DNA of 64,000 nucleotides from Aquabacterium sp. NJ1 (GCF_000768065.1 NZ_JRKM01000001.1:3144001-3208000), one strand, 5' to 3'. Positions 44,117 through 54,287 are shown, counted from the first letter of the stretch. Numbers and translations: made by a program. Notes: generated by a model not told the origin, from the letters alone.

Positions 44117-45472
44117 ATGCAACGCCACGTTGTGCAGTTCGGCCTGAGCGCCATCGCCACGGTTTTCACGGCCCTTGTCACCACCGGCCTCACCGTTTCG
44201 TCTGCCTGGGCCGTCGCCACACCCTGGACGCCCAACACCACCGGCAACGTGGGCGCCGCACCCGCCAGCTTCAACAAGTGGGAAGCCATCGAGGCCCCGG
44301 CCGAATCCGGCGCCAGCTGCGGCAATGGCACGCCTTACCGCTTCTTCGTCAACCGCACCACCAAAGCGGCCAACATGGCCAAGACCGTGATCGTGTTCGA
44401 AGGTGGTGGCGCCTGCTGGGAGCAGAACGCCTGCCAGATGAAGGACGGCGTGCTGGGTGCCACCAACTACAAGGGCATCCCCACCAACTACATGAGCACC
44501 GGCCTGGCGCTGGGTGGCCTGATCACGCCCTTCACCTCGCGCACGCACCCGCTGCAGAAGGTGCAGACGCAAAGCTGGAACATCATCTACGCGCCTTATT
44601 GCACGGGTGACGTGCACACCGGCAACAAGACGGCCGTGTACGGCGATGCCGACCCAAGCGCGCCCATCACCTACTACCACCGCGGCTTCAAGAACGGTGA
44701 GGCCATCGCCAACTGGGTGGGCCGCTACCTGCCCAGGCAGGACCAGCTGCTGGTGACCGGCTTCTCGGCTGGCGGCGTGGGCGCCACGGCCATGTACGGC
44801 CTGATCCGCCTGGCTGACCAGCCCAAGCAATCGGCGCTGATGGCCGATTCGGGCCCTTTGTTCCAGGTGGACCGCAATGCCACGCCGGACGAGGCTCCTT
44901 CGGTGCTGCTGCACAACAAGATCCGCGCGGCCTGGGGCCTCGACGGTGACAACGGCCTGGCCTCCAAGATGATCGCCACCTTCCCGACGGCGGGCACGGT
45001 GGACAACCTGGGTAGCCTGACCACCGGCCTGGCCAAGGTCTTCCCGCAGGACCGCCTGGGCTACGCCCTGTTCCAGCGCGACGCGATCTTCTCGTCCTTC
45101 TCGTACACCAAGTTCTACCCCGAGATTGCCGCGGTACTCGCTGGCGCCAGGCGCGACGAGCTGCTCAACGCCAAGTGGATCAAGGAAGTGGGCACCTGGG
45201 TGAACGCCATGAAGCCGTACAGCAACACGGGCTACTACGTGCCCTATGGCCGCGATTTCCTCAAGTCGCACACGCTGACCACCGCCACCTTCAGCGGCAC
45301 GGGCATCAAGGAAGCCAACCTGCCTGACGTGGGCGCCTTCGTGGACAACCTGCTGGACTCGAGCAAGCCGGTGATGCGCGCCTATGAAACCCAGCGCACC
45401 GTGCAGAACGCCGAGGGCATCGCCCTGTTCAGCTGGATCAGCAACGCGCTGTATGCCCTGCTGGGGCTTTGA
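44117..45472 (+). CDS. secreted pectinacetylesterase-family hydrolase
   Basis: A 451-residue exported protein: signal peptide of about 32 residues (ending SSAWAVATP), then a pectinacetylesterase-like fold with FEGGGACWEQNAC near residue 95, NIIYAPYCTGDVHTG and the nucleophile elbow GFSAGGVGA. The family includes plant pectin acetylesterases and animal Notum; the bacterial members' substrates are mostly unknown. It may deacylate a polysaccharide or lipid outside the cytoplasm. Confidence 0.85.
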   Translation: MQRHVVQFGLSAIATVFTALVTTGLTVSSAWAVATPWTPNTTGNVGAAPASFNKWEAIEAPAESGASCGNGTPYRFFVNRTTKAANMAKTVIVFEGGGACWEQNACQMKDGVLGATNYKGIPTNYMSTGLALGGLITPFTSRTHPLQKVQTQSWNIIYAPYCTGDVHTGNKTAVYGDADPSAPITYYHRGFKNGEAIANWVGRYLPRQDQLLVTGFSAGGVGATAMYGLIRLADQPKQSALMADSGPLFQVDRNATPDEAPSVLLHNKIRAAWGLDGDNGLASKMIATFPTAGTVDNLGSLTTGLAKVFPQDRLGYALFQRDAIFSSFSYTKFYPEIAAVLAGARRDELLNAKWIKEVGTWVNAMKPYSNTGYYVPYGRDFLKSHTLTTATFSGTGIKEANLPDVGAFVDNLLDSSKPVMRAYETQRTVQNAEGIALFSWISNALYALLGL

Positions 45473-45525
45473 CGGGTCGCTGTTTTTCACATCACGCCAG
45501 CGCGGATGACACCGCGCGTTGAACG

Positions 45526-45545
45526 GGCCCGGTGATCACCGGGCC
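45526..45545 (+). terminator. perfect 20-bp palindrome after the pectinacetylesterase gene
   Basis: Positions 45526-45545 form a perfect palindrome centred on TGATCA, followed by TTTGTCATTT. A 6-bp hairpin GCGCGG/CCGCGC lies just before it (45500-45517 region). It is a likely but imperfect terminator, as the T-run is short. Confidence 0.5.
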
Positions 45546-45653
45546 TTTGTCATTTGTCGCCGATCCTGTCCTGCCGATGTCGCCCAAACCGCCCGAATGT
45601 GGCGTCTAATTCAGGCTCCCCGTGAATTTCGAAGAACCTGGAGACTGTGGCCC

Positions 45654-46427
45654 ATGAGCGAGATCCTGCAACACCGTGAAGCCGGTGTGTTGACGCTGAC
45701 CTTCAACCGCCTGGACAAGAAAAACGCCATCACGACGGCGATGTACAGCCGTCTGGCCGAAGAGCTGGAAGCCGCCACCGGCGACGACAGCATCCGCGTG
45801 GCCGTGATCCAGGGCGCCGTCGAGATCTTCACCGCCGGCAATGACCTGGCCGACTTCCTCAACAACCCGCCCGTCAGCAAGCCGGGTGGCGAGGTGGCGC
45901 CCGTGGTGCGTTTCCTCAACGCGATCCGCGACTTCCCCAAGCCCATCGTGGCCGCCGTGGCCGGCCCGGCCGTGGGCATCGGCACCACGCTGCTGCTGCA
46001 CTGCGACCTGGTCTACGCGGGTGACAACGCCGCCTTCAGCCTGCCCTTCGTGAACCTGGGCCTGTGCCCCGAGGCCGGCGCCAGCCTGCTGCTGCCGCAG
46101 ATCATCGGCTACCCCAAGGCTGCCGAGAAGCTGATGCTGGGCGAGGCTTTCTACGCTGAAGAGGCGCTGGAAATGGGCCTGATCAACCGCATCCTGCCAC
46201 CGCACGAGGTGAACGGCTATGCCCAGGCGCAGGCCGCCAAGCTGGCCGCCAAGCCGGCGGCCTCGCTGCGTGTGACCAAGTCGCTGATGAAGATGTCGCA
46301 GACGCAACTGGCGCCCGTGATGAACGAAGAGCTCAAGCACTTCGGCCAGCTGCTGCAAGGCCCGGCCGCCAAGGAGGCGATCAGCGCCGTGATGGAAAAG
46401 CGCAAGCCCGATTTCTCGAAGTGTTGA
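45654..46427 (+). CDS. enoyl-CoA hydratase/isomerase family protein
   Basis: A 257-residue crotonase-fold enzyme acting on enoyl-CoA thioesters: FNRLDKKNAIT at the start, the oxyanion segment FTAGNDLADFL, and a PIVAAVAGPAVGIGTTLLLHCDLVYAG helix, then LPFVNLGLCPEAGASLLLP. The catalytic Glu of classical hydratases is replaced around the second motif in a way that also fits an isomerase. Start ATG 45654 with GGAGA 9 bases before it. It is separate from the beta-oxidation operon. Confidence 0.9.
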   Translation: MSEILQHREAGVLTLTFNRLDKKNAITTAMYSRLAEELEAATGDDSIRVAVIQGAVEIFTAGNDLADFLNNPPVSKPGGEVAPVVRFLNAIRDFPKPIVAAVAGPAVGIGTTLLLHCDLVYAGDNAAFSLPFVNLGLCPEAGASLLLPQIIGYPKAAEKLMLGEAFYAEEALEMGLINRILPPHEVNGYAQAQAAKLAAKPAASLRVTKSLMKMSQTQLAPVMNEELKHFGQLLQGPAAKEAISAVMEKRKPDFSKC

Positions 46428-46497
46428 GGACATAATGCTTCCCACAATGTTTTCGGGACAGGCCCTTGTCCAGAAAACAAACGGGGAAGCGTTCGAG

Positions 46498-49149
46498 ATG
46501 TCTGTCCGTGAGTCTGGTTCGGGGCACCGGCATGGCGCCGGTTGGGCACGCCTGATCGTGTCCGTTCGGGCGTGGCTCGGCATCTGGCCGCTGGCGGGCC
46601 TGCTCTGCTTTTGGGGGCTGGCTGGTCTGGTGCATGCCCAGCCTATGCCCCCTCAGGCCTTGTCGTTCCAACCGGCTGGGCCTGTATCGCTTGCTGGCGC
46701 GCCGCACAGCATCACCGTTGTCATCGACGACAGCTACCCACCCTATGTGTTCCGGGACCATGCAGGCCGTCTGCAAGGCATCCGCAAGGATGTGTGGGAC
46801 CTGTGGTCGGCCCGCACGGGCATCAAGGTCAACCTGGTCGGCATGGACTGGGCCAAGGCGCAGGCGCAGATCCTGACAGGGCGTGCCGATGTCATCGACA
46901 CCATGTTCGAGACGGCTGCGCGCAAGGGGCTCTATGAATTCGGCCCCGCCTACAGCGACGTCGAGGTCCCGATCTACTTTCATGAAAGCATCGGCGGCCT
47001 GAGCAACACGGAGTCGCTCAAGGGCTTCACCATCGGGGTGAAGGAGGGCGATGCCTGTATCGATTACCTGACCAACCAGGGCCTGGAGTCCTTCAGGCGC
47101 TACCCGAGCTACGAGGCTGTGGTCGACGCGGCTGCGGTGGGCGAGGTGCGCGTGTTCTGCGAGGACAAGCCGCCGGCCACCTACTTCCTGGTCCGCAAGC
47201 AGCTGGAGCAACAGTTCCGCAGCACCCGGCCGCTGTACATCGGGCAGTTCCACTGGGCGGTGCGCAAGGGCGATGCGGCCACCTTCAAGCTGGTGCAGGA
47301 TGGCTTTGCGCGCATCACGCCGGCGGAGATGCACGACTTGCAGGCGCACTGGCTGGGCTCGGCGATCGAGTCGCCGGTCGTGCCGGTCTACCTGCGCGAT
47401 GGCGTGTATGCCGTGCTGGCCGTGGCGGTGCTGGCCCTCATGCTGGGCGCCTGGAACATCGGCCTTCGGCGTCGCGTGCAGGCGCGCACGGCCCAGCTGT
47501 CGGAGTCCCTGGTGCAATTGACCGCATCCAAGCAGGAGACCGAGCGCACGCTGGCGCAACTCAATGCCACGCTGGAGGCCATCCCCGACCTGCTGTTCGA
47601 GCTGGATCTGGATGGCCGTTATGTGGACTTCCGTGCCAGCCGCACCGATCTGCTGGCTGCACCACCAGAGGATCTGCGAGGCCGCCGTGTGCAGGACGTG
47701 ATGCCACCGGAGGCCGCCGACGGGGTCATGCAGGCCTTGCATGAGGCTGCCGCACAGGGAGCGTCTTCAGGCACGCACATCAAGCTGCCGCTGCCGCAAG
47801 GCGAGCGCTGGTTCGAGCTGTCGGTAGCGCGCAAGCGCATGCCTGGCCACGGGCGGGATCACTTCATCATGCTCTCGCGCGACATCTCGGACCGCAAGCT
47901 GGCCGAGCAGGCCCTGGCGCGCCATGGCGAAGAGCTGGAGAAAATCGTGCAGGAGCGCTCGCGCCAACTGGTGCTGGCACGTGACGCTTCGGAGCAGGCC
48001 AGCCGGGCCAAGAGCGAGTTCCTGTCGCGCATGAGCCATGAGCTGCGCACCCCCATGAACGCCATCCTGGGCTTCTCCCAGCTCATCGAGATGGATGCGG
48101 GCAGCTCGCCGCGCACCAAAGGCCATGTGCAGGAGATCTTGCGTGCCGGCAAGCACCTGCTGCACCTCATCAACGATGTGCTGGACCTGGAGCAGGTCGA
48201 GGCTGGGCGGGTGGCGCTCAACACCGAAGTGGTGGAGGTCTCGGAACTGGTGGGTGAGCTGCTGTCACTGATGCAGCCGCTGGCCGACAAGCAGCAAGTG
48301 CGTCTGCACACCGGTGACATGCAGGGCCTGGCCGTGATGGCCGATGCCATCCGTGTCCGGCAGATCGTGCTGAACCTGCTGTCCAACGCCATCAAGTACA
48401 ACCGGGTGGGCGGCGAGGTGTGGCTGGAGGCCCAGGTGCAGGCCGGGCAGTTTGTGCGCATCAGCGTGCGTGACACGGGCATGGGCATTGCCGAACGCCA
48501 TCTCGGGCTGTTGTTCCAGCCCTTCAATCGCCTGGGGGCCGAGGCCGGCCCGATCGAAGGCACGGGCATCGGGCTGAGCCTGTGCCGGCGCCTGGCCGAG
48601 TTGATGCGCGGCAGCATGGGGGTGCGCAGCCAGGAAGGGGAAGGCAGCGTGTTCTGGGTGGACCTGCCGCAGGCCATGCCACACGTGCAAGCGCTGGATG
48701 CCCAGGGCGCCGGTGCCACGATGCCTGCGCCCATGGGGCCGACCAAGTCGGGTGTGCTGCCCTCTCCCCGCACGGCCACGCTGCTGTATGTGGAAGACAA
48801 CCCCGCCAACCTGCAGCTGATGACGCAGATCGTGTCGCGCCACCAGGGCGTGTCGCTGATCTCGGCGCCGCTTGGGCAGCTCGGGCTGGATCTGGCCCGG
48901 GCGCATCGGCCTGATCTGATCCTGCTGGACATCCACCTGCCCGACATGGACGGTTATGCCGTGCTGGGGCAATTGCGCAGCAAGCCCGAGACCCGCAACA
49001 CGCCGGTGATCGCGGTCACGGCCAATGCCATGCCCATGGACGTGCAGCGCATCCGGGATGCCGGCTTTGACGACTATGTGCCCAAGCCCATCCGGGTCAC
49101 GCACATCGATGTGCTGCTGCACGAGCGTCTGGGGAGCACCCTTGCCTGA
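46498..49149 (+). CDS. hybrid sensor histidine kinase with periplasmic solute-binding sensor
   Basis: An 883-residue inner-membrane kinase. Residues about 15-45 form an N-terminal membrane/signal segment. A solute-binding protein family 3 domain follows (about 70-300, IDDSYPPYVFRDHAGRLQGI), then a transmembrane helix (VLAVAVLALMLGAW), a coiled coil, a PAS domain, the phosphoacceptor box SHELRTPMNAILGF, an ATPase domain (NLLSNAIKYN, DTGMGI, GTGIGLSLC) and a C-terminal receiver domain (phospho-Asp in LILLDIHLPDMDG). The layout resembles BvgS-like sensors. I use ATG 46498; ATG 46435 would add 21 residues. It overlaps the following ATPase gene. Confidence 0.9.
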   Translation: MSVRESGSGHRHGAGWARLIVSVRAWLGIWPLAGLLCFWGLAGLVHAQPMPPQALSFQPAGPVSLAGAPHSITVVIDDSYPPYVFRDHAGRLQGIRKDVWDLWSARTGIKVNLVGMDWAKAQAQILTGRADVIDTMFETAARKGLYEFGPAYSDVEVPIYFHESIGGLSNTESLKGFTIGVKEGDACIDYLTNQGLESFRRYPSYEAVVDAAAVGEVRVFCEDKPPATYFLVRKQLEQQFRSTRPLYIGQFHWAVRKGDAATFKLVQDGFARITPAEMHDLQAHWLGSAIESPVVPVYLRDGVYAVLAVAVLALMLGAWNIGLRRRVQARTAQLSESLVQLTASKQETERTLAQLNATLEAIPDLLFELDLDGRYVDFRASRTDLLAAPPEDLRGRRVQDVMPPEAADGVMQALHEAAAQGASSGTHIKLPLPQGERWFELSVARKRMPGHGRDHFIMLSRDISDRKLAEQALARHGEELEKIVQERSRQLVLARDASEQASRAKSEFLSRMSHELRTPMNAILGFSQLIEMDAGSSPRTKGHVQEILRAGKHLLHLINDVLDLEQVEAGRVALNTEVVEVSELVGELLSLMQPLADKQQVRLHTGDMQGLAVMADAIRVRQIVLNLLSNAIKYNRVGGEVWLEAQVQAGQFVRISVRDTGMGIAERHLGLLFQPFNRLGAEAGPIEGTGIGLSLCRRLAELMRGSMGVRSQEGEGSVFWVDLPQAMPHVQALDAQGAGATMPAPMGPTKSGVLPSPRTATLLYVEDNPANLQLMTQIVSRHQGVSLISAPLGQLGLDLARAHRPDLILLDIHLPDMDGYAVLGQLRSKPETRNTPVIAVTANAMPMDVQRIRDAGFDDYVPKPIRVTHIDVLLHERLGSTLA

Positions 49150-51682
49150 ATTGATCGGCCTCACGGAGGCACAAGCCGCAGAGCGCCTGCGCGAGCACGG
49201 GCCTAACGAGCTGCCACAGGCGGCGCGGCGCACCGGCTGGCGCATCGCCGCCGAGGTGGCACGCGAACCCATGCTGCAACTGCTGGCCGGCGCCGGGGCC
49301 ATCTACCTGGTGCTGGGTGATGTGGGCGAGGCCTGCGTGCTGCTGGCCTTTGTGATCCTGTCGATGCTGATCTCGCTGGTGCAGGAGACCCGCACCGAGC
49401 GCGTGCTGGAAGCCTTGCGGGACCTGAGCAGCCCGCGTGCCCTGGTGCTGCGGGGCGGCGAGCGCAAGCGCATTGCCGGCCGCGAGGTGGTGCCGGGTGA
49501 CCTGGTGGTGCTGGAAGAGGGTGACCGTGTGCCTGCCGATGGGCGCCTCTTGCAGGCCAATGACCTGCTGACCGATGAGTCACTGTTGACGGGCGAGTCC
49601 GTGCCTGTGGGCAAGGTGCCCTGGGCTGAAGGCTTGGGCCAGCCCCGCCCTGGTGGCGACGGCCAGGCCTGGGTGTATGCCGGTTCGATGGTGGTGCGTG
49701 GGCAGGGCGTGGTCGAGGTCAGCGCCACCGGCGCACGCAGCGAGATGGGCCGCATCGGCGTGGCCTTGCGGCAGATCGAATCATCGCAGCCGGCCTTGCA
49801 ACAGCAGACGCGTGCGCTGGTCCGCACCTTTGCCGTGGCCGGGGTGAGCCTGAGCGTGCTGGCCGCCTTGCTGTACATCTGGACGCGTGGTGATGTGCTG
49901 GCGGCCGTGCTGGCCGGCATCACCTTGGCCATGTCCTTGCTGCCGCAGGAGTTCCCGCTGATCCTGACGGTGTTCATGGCCATGGGCGCCTGGCGCATCT
50001 CGCAACAGCGTGTGCTGGTGCGGCGCGCCAGCGCCATCGAGGCCCTGGGCACGGCAACCGTCTTGTGCACGGACAAGACCGGCACCCTCACGCTCAACCG
50101 CATGCACATCGTGGCCATGCAGGTGCCGGGGCAGACCTGGCTGGTGCAGGACGAGGGCGGTGCCCCTTTGTCGCCCGCCTTGCGCACGCTGCTGCAGCAC
50201 GGCATCCTGGCCAGCGAGCGCGACCCGTTCGACCCGATGGAAAAGGCCTTCTGGGCCCTGGGCGAGCAATGCCTGTCCGCCGACGAGGTGGCCCACATCG
50301 AGTGGGAAATGGTGCATGAATACGGGCTGAGCCCGGAGATGCTGGCCATGTCGCATGTGTGGCGGGCGCCGGGGCACGATGGGCATGTGATCGCGACCAA
50401 GGGCGCACCAGAAGCCATTGCCGATCTGTGCCACCTGGATGCCGCCAGGCTGGCCGAGGTGCGCCAGGCGGCCGATGTGTTCGCGCGCCAGGGCATGCGC
50501 GTGCTGGGCGTGGCGCGCTCGACGCACCACGGCCCCGATGCGCACAGCACCTGGCCGGCCTTGCAGCACGATTTCGACTTCGAGTACCTGGGCCTGGTGG
50601 CGCTGGCCGACCCGCTGCGCCCCACGGTGCGTGACGCGGTGCAGGCCTGTCGCGAGGCAGGCATCCACGTGGCCATGATCACCGGGGATCACCCGGTCAC
50701 GGCGCTGGCGATCGCGGCCCAGGCCGGCCTGGACGTGCAAGGTGGCGTGGTGCAGGGCGAGGACCTGGCGGCCTTGTCTGATGAGGCCTTGCGTGAACGC
50801 GTGGCGCAGGCGGCCGTGTTTGCCCGCGTGATGCCCGAGCAGAAGCTGCGCATCGTCAAGGCCTTGCAGGCCAGTGGCCAGGTGGTGGCCATGACGGGTG
50901 ATGGGGTCAACGATGCACCGTCCCTGAAAGCCGCCGACATCGGCATCGCCATGGGCGCACGCGGCACCGACGTGGCCCGTGAGGCGGCGGCCATGGTGCT
51001 GCTGGACGATGACTTCGGCACGATCGCGCAGGCGGTGCGCTCCGGTCGGCGCATTGACGACAACCTGCGCAAGGCCATGGCCTTCGTGCTGGCCGTGCAT
51101 GTGCCCATTGCGGGGCTCACGCTGCTGCCTTTGCTGATGGGTTGGCCGCTGCTGTTCAACCCCGTGCACATCGCCTTCCTGGAGCTGATCATCGATCCGG
51201 TGTGCTCCATCGTGTTCGAGGCCGAGCCCGAGGAGCGCGACATCATGCGCCGCCCGCCGCGTGAGCCCGGCCGGCCCTTGCTGACGCGCAGCATGATGGC
51301 CTGGAGCCTGCTGCAAGGCCTGTTCGTGCTGGCCATCGTGGCCGCGGCTTATGCCTGGTTGCTGCATCAGGGGGTGGGTGAGACGGTGGCCAGGGCCGGT
51401 GGCTTCCTGTCGCTGGTGGCGGCCAATGTGGTGCTGATCCTGAGCAACCGCAGCTTCGGTGGCCACATCCTGGCCGCGGCGTTCAAACCCAATCCCGCCT
51501 TGTGGCGCATGCTGGCGCTGACGGCCGGCCTGCTGGGGCTGGTCTTCTCGGTGCCCGCCTTGAGGGCCTTGTTCAAGTTTGATCTGCCCGATGCCCACAG
51601 CGGCGTGGCGGTGGGCGTGGCCGTGGTGAGCACCATGTTGGTGCTGCAACTGGTGAAGGCCCTCAGAAGCCCCAAAGCGTGA
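49142..51682 (+). CDS. cation-transporting P-type ATPase
   Basis: An 846-residue P-type ATPase. A-domain TGES loop (LLTGESVPVG), phosphorylation motif CTDKTGTLTLNRM, N-domain KGAPEAI and hinge TGDGVNDAPSLKAADIGIAMG are all present. The fourth membrane helix has PQEFPLILTVFMAMGAW in place of the PEGLP of calcium pumps or CPC of copper pumps. So the transported ion is uncertain; it looks P2-like. Start is TTG 49142, with GGGGAG 5 bases before it, inside the end of the kinase gene. This coupling suggests the kinase and pump work together. Confidence 0.87.
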   Translation: MPELIGLTEAQAAERLREHGPNELPQAARRTGWRIAAEVAREPMLQLLAGAGAIYLVLGDVGEACVLLAFVILSMLISLVQETRTERVLEALRDLSSPRALVLRGGERKRIAGREVVPGDLVVLEEGDRVPADGRLLQANDLLTDESLLTGESVPVGKVPWAEGLGQPRPGGDGQAWVYAGSMVVRGQGVVEVSATGARSEMGRIGVALRQIESSQPALQQQTRALVRTFAVAGVSLSVLAALLYIWTRGDVLAAVLAGITLAMSLLPQEFPLILTVFMAMGAWRISQQRVLVRRASAIEALGTATVLCTDKTGTLTLNRMHIVAMQVPGQTWLVQDEGGAPLSPALRTLLQHGILASERDPFDPMEKAFWALGEQCLSADEVAHIEWEMVHEYGLSPEMLAMSHVWRAPGHDGHVIATKGAPEAIADLCHLDAARLAEVRQAADVFARQGMRVLGVARSTHHGPDAHSTWPALQHDFDFEYLGLVALADPLRPTVRDAVQACREAGIHVAMITGDHPVTALAIAAQAGLDVQGGVVQGEDLAALSDEALRERVAQAAVFARVMPEQKLRIVKALQASGQVVAMTGDGVNDAPSLKAADIGIAMGARGTDVAREAAAMVLLDDDFGTIAQAVRSGRRIDDNLRKAMAFVLAVHVPIAGLTLLPLLMGWPLLFNPVHIAFLELIIDPVCSIVFEAEPEERDIMRRPPREPGRPLLTRSMMAWSLLQGLFVLAIVAAAYAWLLHQGVGETVARAGGFLSLVAANVVLILSNRSFGGHILAAAFKPNPALWRMLALTAGLLGLVFSVPALRALFKFDLPDAHSGVAVGVAVVSTMLVLQLVKALRSPKA

Positions 51683-51754
51683 ATCCTGCGCGTGACTTTC
51701 AAACCATTACATTGATAATGTCAGATAGGTTTTGATCTCATCCGGGGCGGTGAA

Positions 51755-52690
51755 TTGCTGTTGTCTCACTTGTTACCTGACCAGGTTCAGGACGTGCTGG
51801 ATGCGCTGCCCACACCGGTGTTCTTCAAGGACCGGCGCGGTGTCTACAGCGGCTGCAACCGGGCTTTTGCACGCCTCATCGGGCGCCGCCGCCGCGAGAT
51901 CATCGGGCTGACGGTGTTCGACATCTCGCCCGAGGAATATGCCAAGTCACACTTCGATGCCGATGCGGCCTTGATGCAGGCGGGTGGCGAGCAACGCTAC
52001 GAGGCGCAGATCAAGCGCTGCGATGGCGAGCGCCGCCACGTGGTGTTCCACAAGGCGGCCTTGTATGACGCGCAAGGCGAGCTCAGCGGCATCGTGGGCA
52101 CCATCCTCGACATCACCGAGCGCAAGGCGCTTGAAGTGCAATTGGCCGACATGGCCGAGCGTGATGCGCTCACCGGCTTGTTCAACCGCCGAGCCATCCT
52201 GGCGCACCTGGAAGCCTTGCACCGGGATCGCCGCCAAGCCAGCCAGAGTCTGTGCCTGATGATGTGTGACGTCGACCACTTCAAGCGCATCAACGATCGC
52301 CATGGGCATGGCAAGGGCGACGAGGTTTTGCGCGAGGTGGCCCACCTGTTGAACGCGCGCCTGCGTGAGGGTGACCGTGTCGGGCGCATCGGCGGTGAGG
52401 AGTTCCTCATCGTGCTGGCCACGGCCGACCTGGAAGACGCACGCCAGGTGGCGGAGCGCTTGCGCCAGCAGGTGGCGCAGATGGACGTGGTGTGCAGCGA
52501 AGGCCGGCGCCTTGAGTTGACCATCAGCATCGGCGTGGCCCAGAGCCTGCATCAGGACGAGGACTGGGCCGAAGTGATCGCACGCGCCGACGCGAGCCTG
52601 TACGCGGCCAAACGGGCCGGGCGCGACAAGGTGGTCGTGGCCGATGGCAGCATCTTGCCGGCCCATCACAAGGACTGGCATCAGCCCTGA
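51755..52690 (+). CDS. PAS-GGDEF diguanylate cyclase
   Basis: A 311-residue signalling protein: PAS domain (about 10-130, VFFKDRRGVYSGCN), then a GGDEF domain with an RIGGEEFLIVL active site and an RxxD inhibitory site (REGD) five residues before it. It should make cyclic di-GMP and be feedback-inhibited. No transmembrane segment, so it is cytoplasmic. Start TTG 51755 is the best available, with GGGGCGG upstream. It follows the P-type ATPase by 72 bp. Confidence 0.87.
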   Translation: MLLSHLLPDQVQDVLDALPTPVFFKDRRGVYSGCNRAFARLIGRRRREIIGLTVFDISPEEYAKSHFDADAALMQAGGEQRYEAQIKRCDGERRHVVFHKAALYDAQGELSGIVGTILDITERKALEVQLADMAERDALTGLFNRRAILAHLEALHRDRRQASQSLCLMMCDVDHFKRINDRHGHGKGDEVLREVAHLLNARLREGDRVGRIGGEEFLIVLATADLEDARQVAERLRQQVAQMDVVCSEGRRLELTISIGVAQSLHQDEDWAEVIARADASLYAAKRAGRDKVVVADGSILPAHHKDWHQP

Positions 52691-52703
52691 TACCGGCCCC
52701 GGT

Positions 52704-54218
52704 TCAGTCGGCGATCTTCGTGATCACCTGGCTGAAGGGTTCGCCGCTCATGGTGCCGACAGCGCCATAGCCCGCCGGGCTGGTGCCGGTCATGCACACC
52801 GCGCCCATCATCCCGCCGCCGTTCTGCATGCCGCCTGCTGCGGTGGGCACGCAGTCGGCGTACGCGATCCGGGCAAGCTGGGCTGGCGTCAGCGCGGCCG
52901 TGGGGTCACTGGTGTTCACGAAGATCATGGCGTAGGCGTTGCCCGGGTTGGCGATGCCGGTGGCCTTGCTGGGGTAGCCGTAGTGCAGCCCGCCCACCGC
53001 GACACCGGTCGCGGGTGACCAGTCATCGCTGCCCAGGCCTGTCCAGAAGGTGGGGGTGCTGCTGTTGCGGAAGGTGCTGACCAGCACGCCGCCCAGCGCG
53101 TCATCCTTGATCACCGAGAGCTGATGGCTCAGCGTCACTTGGGCCATGTCGAAGTAGGGGGCCGTACCGGATGCAGAGCCGGTCATCGATTCCGTGAGCG
53201 TGCCGCTGAGCTGCGAGACCGTGCCTGTGGTGGCATCCAGCATGAAGCTGCCCGTGAAGAGGGTGTTGCGGGGATAGGTGTCCGGCTCCTTGAACGTGGT
53301 GATCACCTTGTAGCGTGTGATCACGTGCGCCGCGACGGAGGCCGGGCCCTGGCCCAGGCTGTTGCGCGCCGAGACGGTGAAGGCGTAGCCCGCACAAGTC
53401 ACGGGGCAGGTGAGGGTGGCAGGCAGGGTGCTGCTGTCCACCTGGATGCCTGCGGGCACGGAGGCCACGGTGTAGCGTGTGATGGGCAGCCCGCCGCTGT
53501 CCACGGCGCCGGCCTTGACGATGACGGTGCGCAGGTTGTCACCCGCCGTGGCCGTGACGGCCTGGGCTTGACCCGGCACGGAAAGGTTGGCGGGCACCTC
53601 GATGGGGATCGTCTGCGTGGCCTGCGGTGCCGGCAGGATGCCGTCTGCGCCGGCCTGATCGGCGGCGACGATGCAGTCCCCTGTGGTCAGTGCCTGGAGT
53701 TCACCACTGCGTTCGTTCACCGAGCACACCTCGGGGCTGAGGCTGCTGTAGCGCACGGGCAGGCCCGATGTGGACGTGGCCTCGACGGTGGCCGTGCCCC
53801 CGAGTGCCAGTGTGGGTGGTGTGCCAAATTGAATGAGCTGGTGCGGGTCGGGCATCACCGTGAACACGATGGCTTGCGATGTGGCCGGCGCATAAGTTTC
53901 GTTGCCGCTTTGCGCCACCTCGATGCGGCAAGGGCCTGTTGCCTTGGCCGTGACCACGCCGGTGTCGGCTTCGACAGAACACGTCTCGGGCGTGGTGCTG
54001 CGGTAGGTGGCCGGCAGTCCCGAGCTGGCTGTGGCCGCCAGCGTGACCGAGCCGTTCACGGCCATGGTTGATGAAGGGCTGGCGGTGACCGACAAGGTTT
54101 GGGGTCGCGCTTCAACCTCTGCGCCGCCACCACCGCCACCGCAGGCGCTCAGCGTCAGGGTCAGCGAAGTGGCCAGCAGCATTGACAAACAGGCTGGTGT
54201 GGAGGAGGTGATGTTCAT
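52704..54218 (-). CDS. Ig-like-repeat lipoprotein with Met/Cys-rich C-terminal domain
   Basis: A 504-residue lipoprotein. ATG 54218 begins a signal peptide with lipobox LSAC (Cys26) followed by a glycine run. Two or three Ig-like repeats follow (ATYRSTTPETCSV, VRYSSLSPEVCSV), then a fibronectin-like segment. The last ~215 residues form a domain found again in the PEP-CTERM protein at 56646-57410: YKVITTFKEPDTYPRNTLF, NPGNAYAMIFV and a final ADCVPTAAGGMQNGGG stretch followed by MMGAVCMTG. It is last in the copper-receptor operon. It is expected on the cell surface or periplasmic face; copper binding through the Met/Cys end is inferred. Confidence 0.8.
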   Translation of the reverse strand: MNITSSTPACLSMLLATSLTLTLSACGGGGGGAEVEARPQTLSVTASPSSTMAVNGSVTLAATASSGLPATYRSTTPETCSVEADTGVVTAKATGPCRIEVAQSGNETYAPATSQAIVFTVMPDPHQLIQFGTPPTLALGGTATVEATSTSGLPVRYSSLSPEVCSVNERSGELQALTTGDCIVAADQAGADGILPAPQATQTIPIEVPANLSVPGQAQAVTATAGDNLRTVIVKAGAVDSGGLPITRYTVASVPAGIQVDSSTLPATLTCPVTCAGYAFTVSARNSLGQGPASVAAHVITRYKVITTFKEPDTYPRNTLFTGSFMLDATTGTVSQLSGTLTESMTGSASGTAPYFDMAQVTLSHQLSVIKDDALGGVLVSTFRNSSTPTFWTGLGSDDWSPATGVAVGGLHYGYPSKATGIANPGNAYAMIFVNTSDPTAALTPAQLARIAYADCVPTAAGGMQNGGGMMGAVCMTGTSPAGYGAVGTMSGEPFSQVITKIAD

Positions 54219-54287
54219 GATGGTGCTTTGGAATGCGAGGTGCGGTTCGAGGTGCAGCGTCAAGGGCGCAGGGGGCATGGCGCCTGA

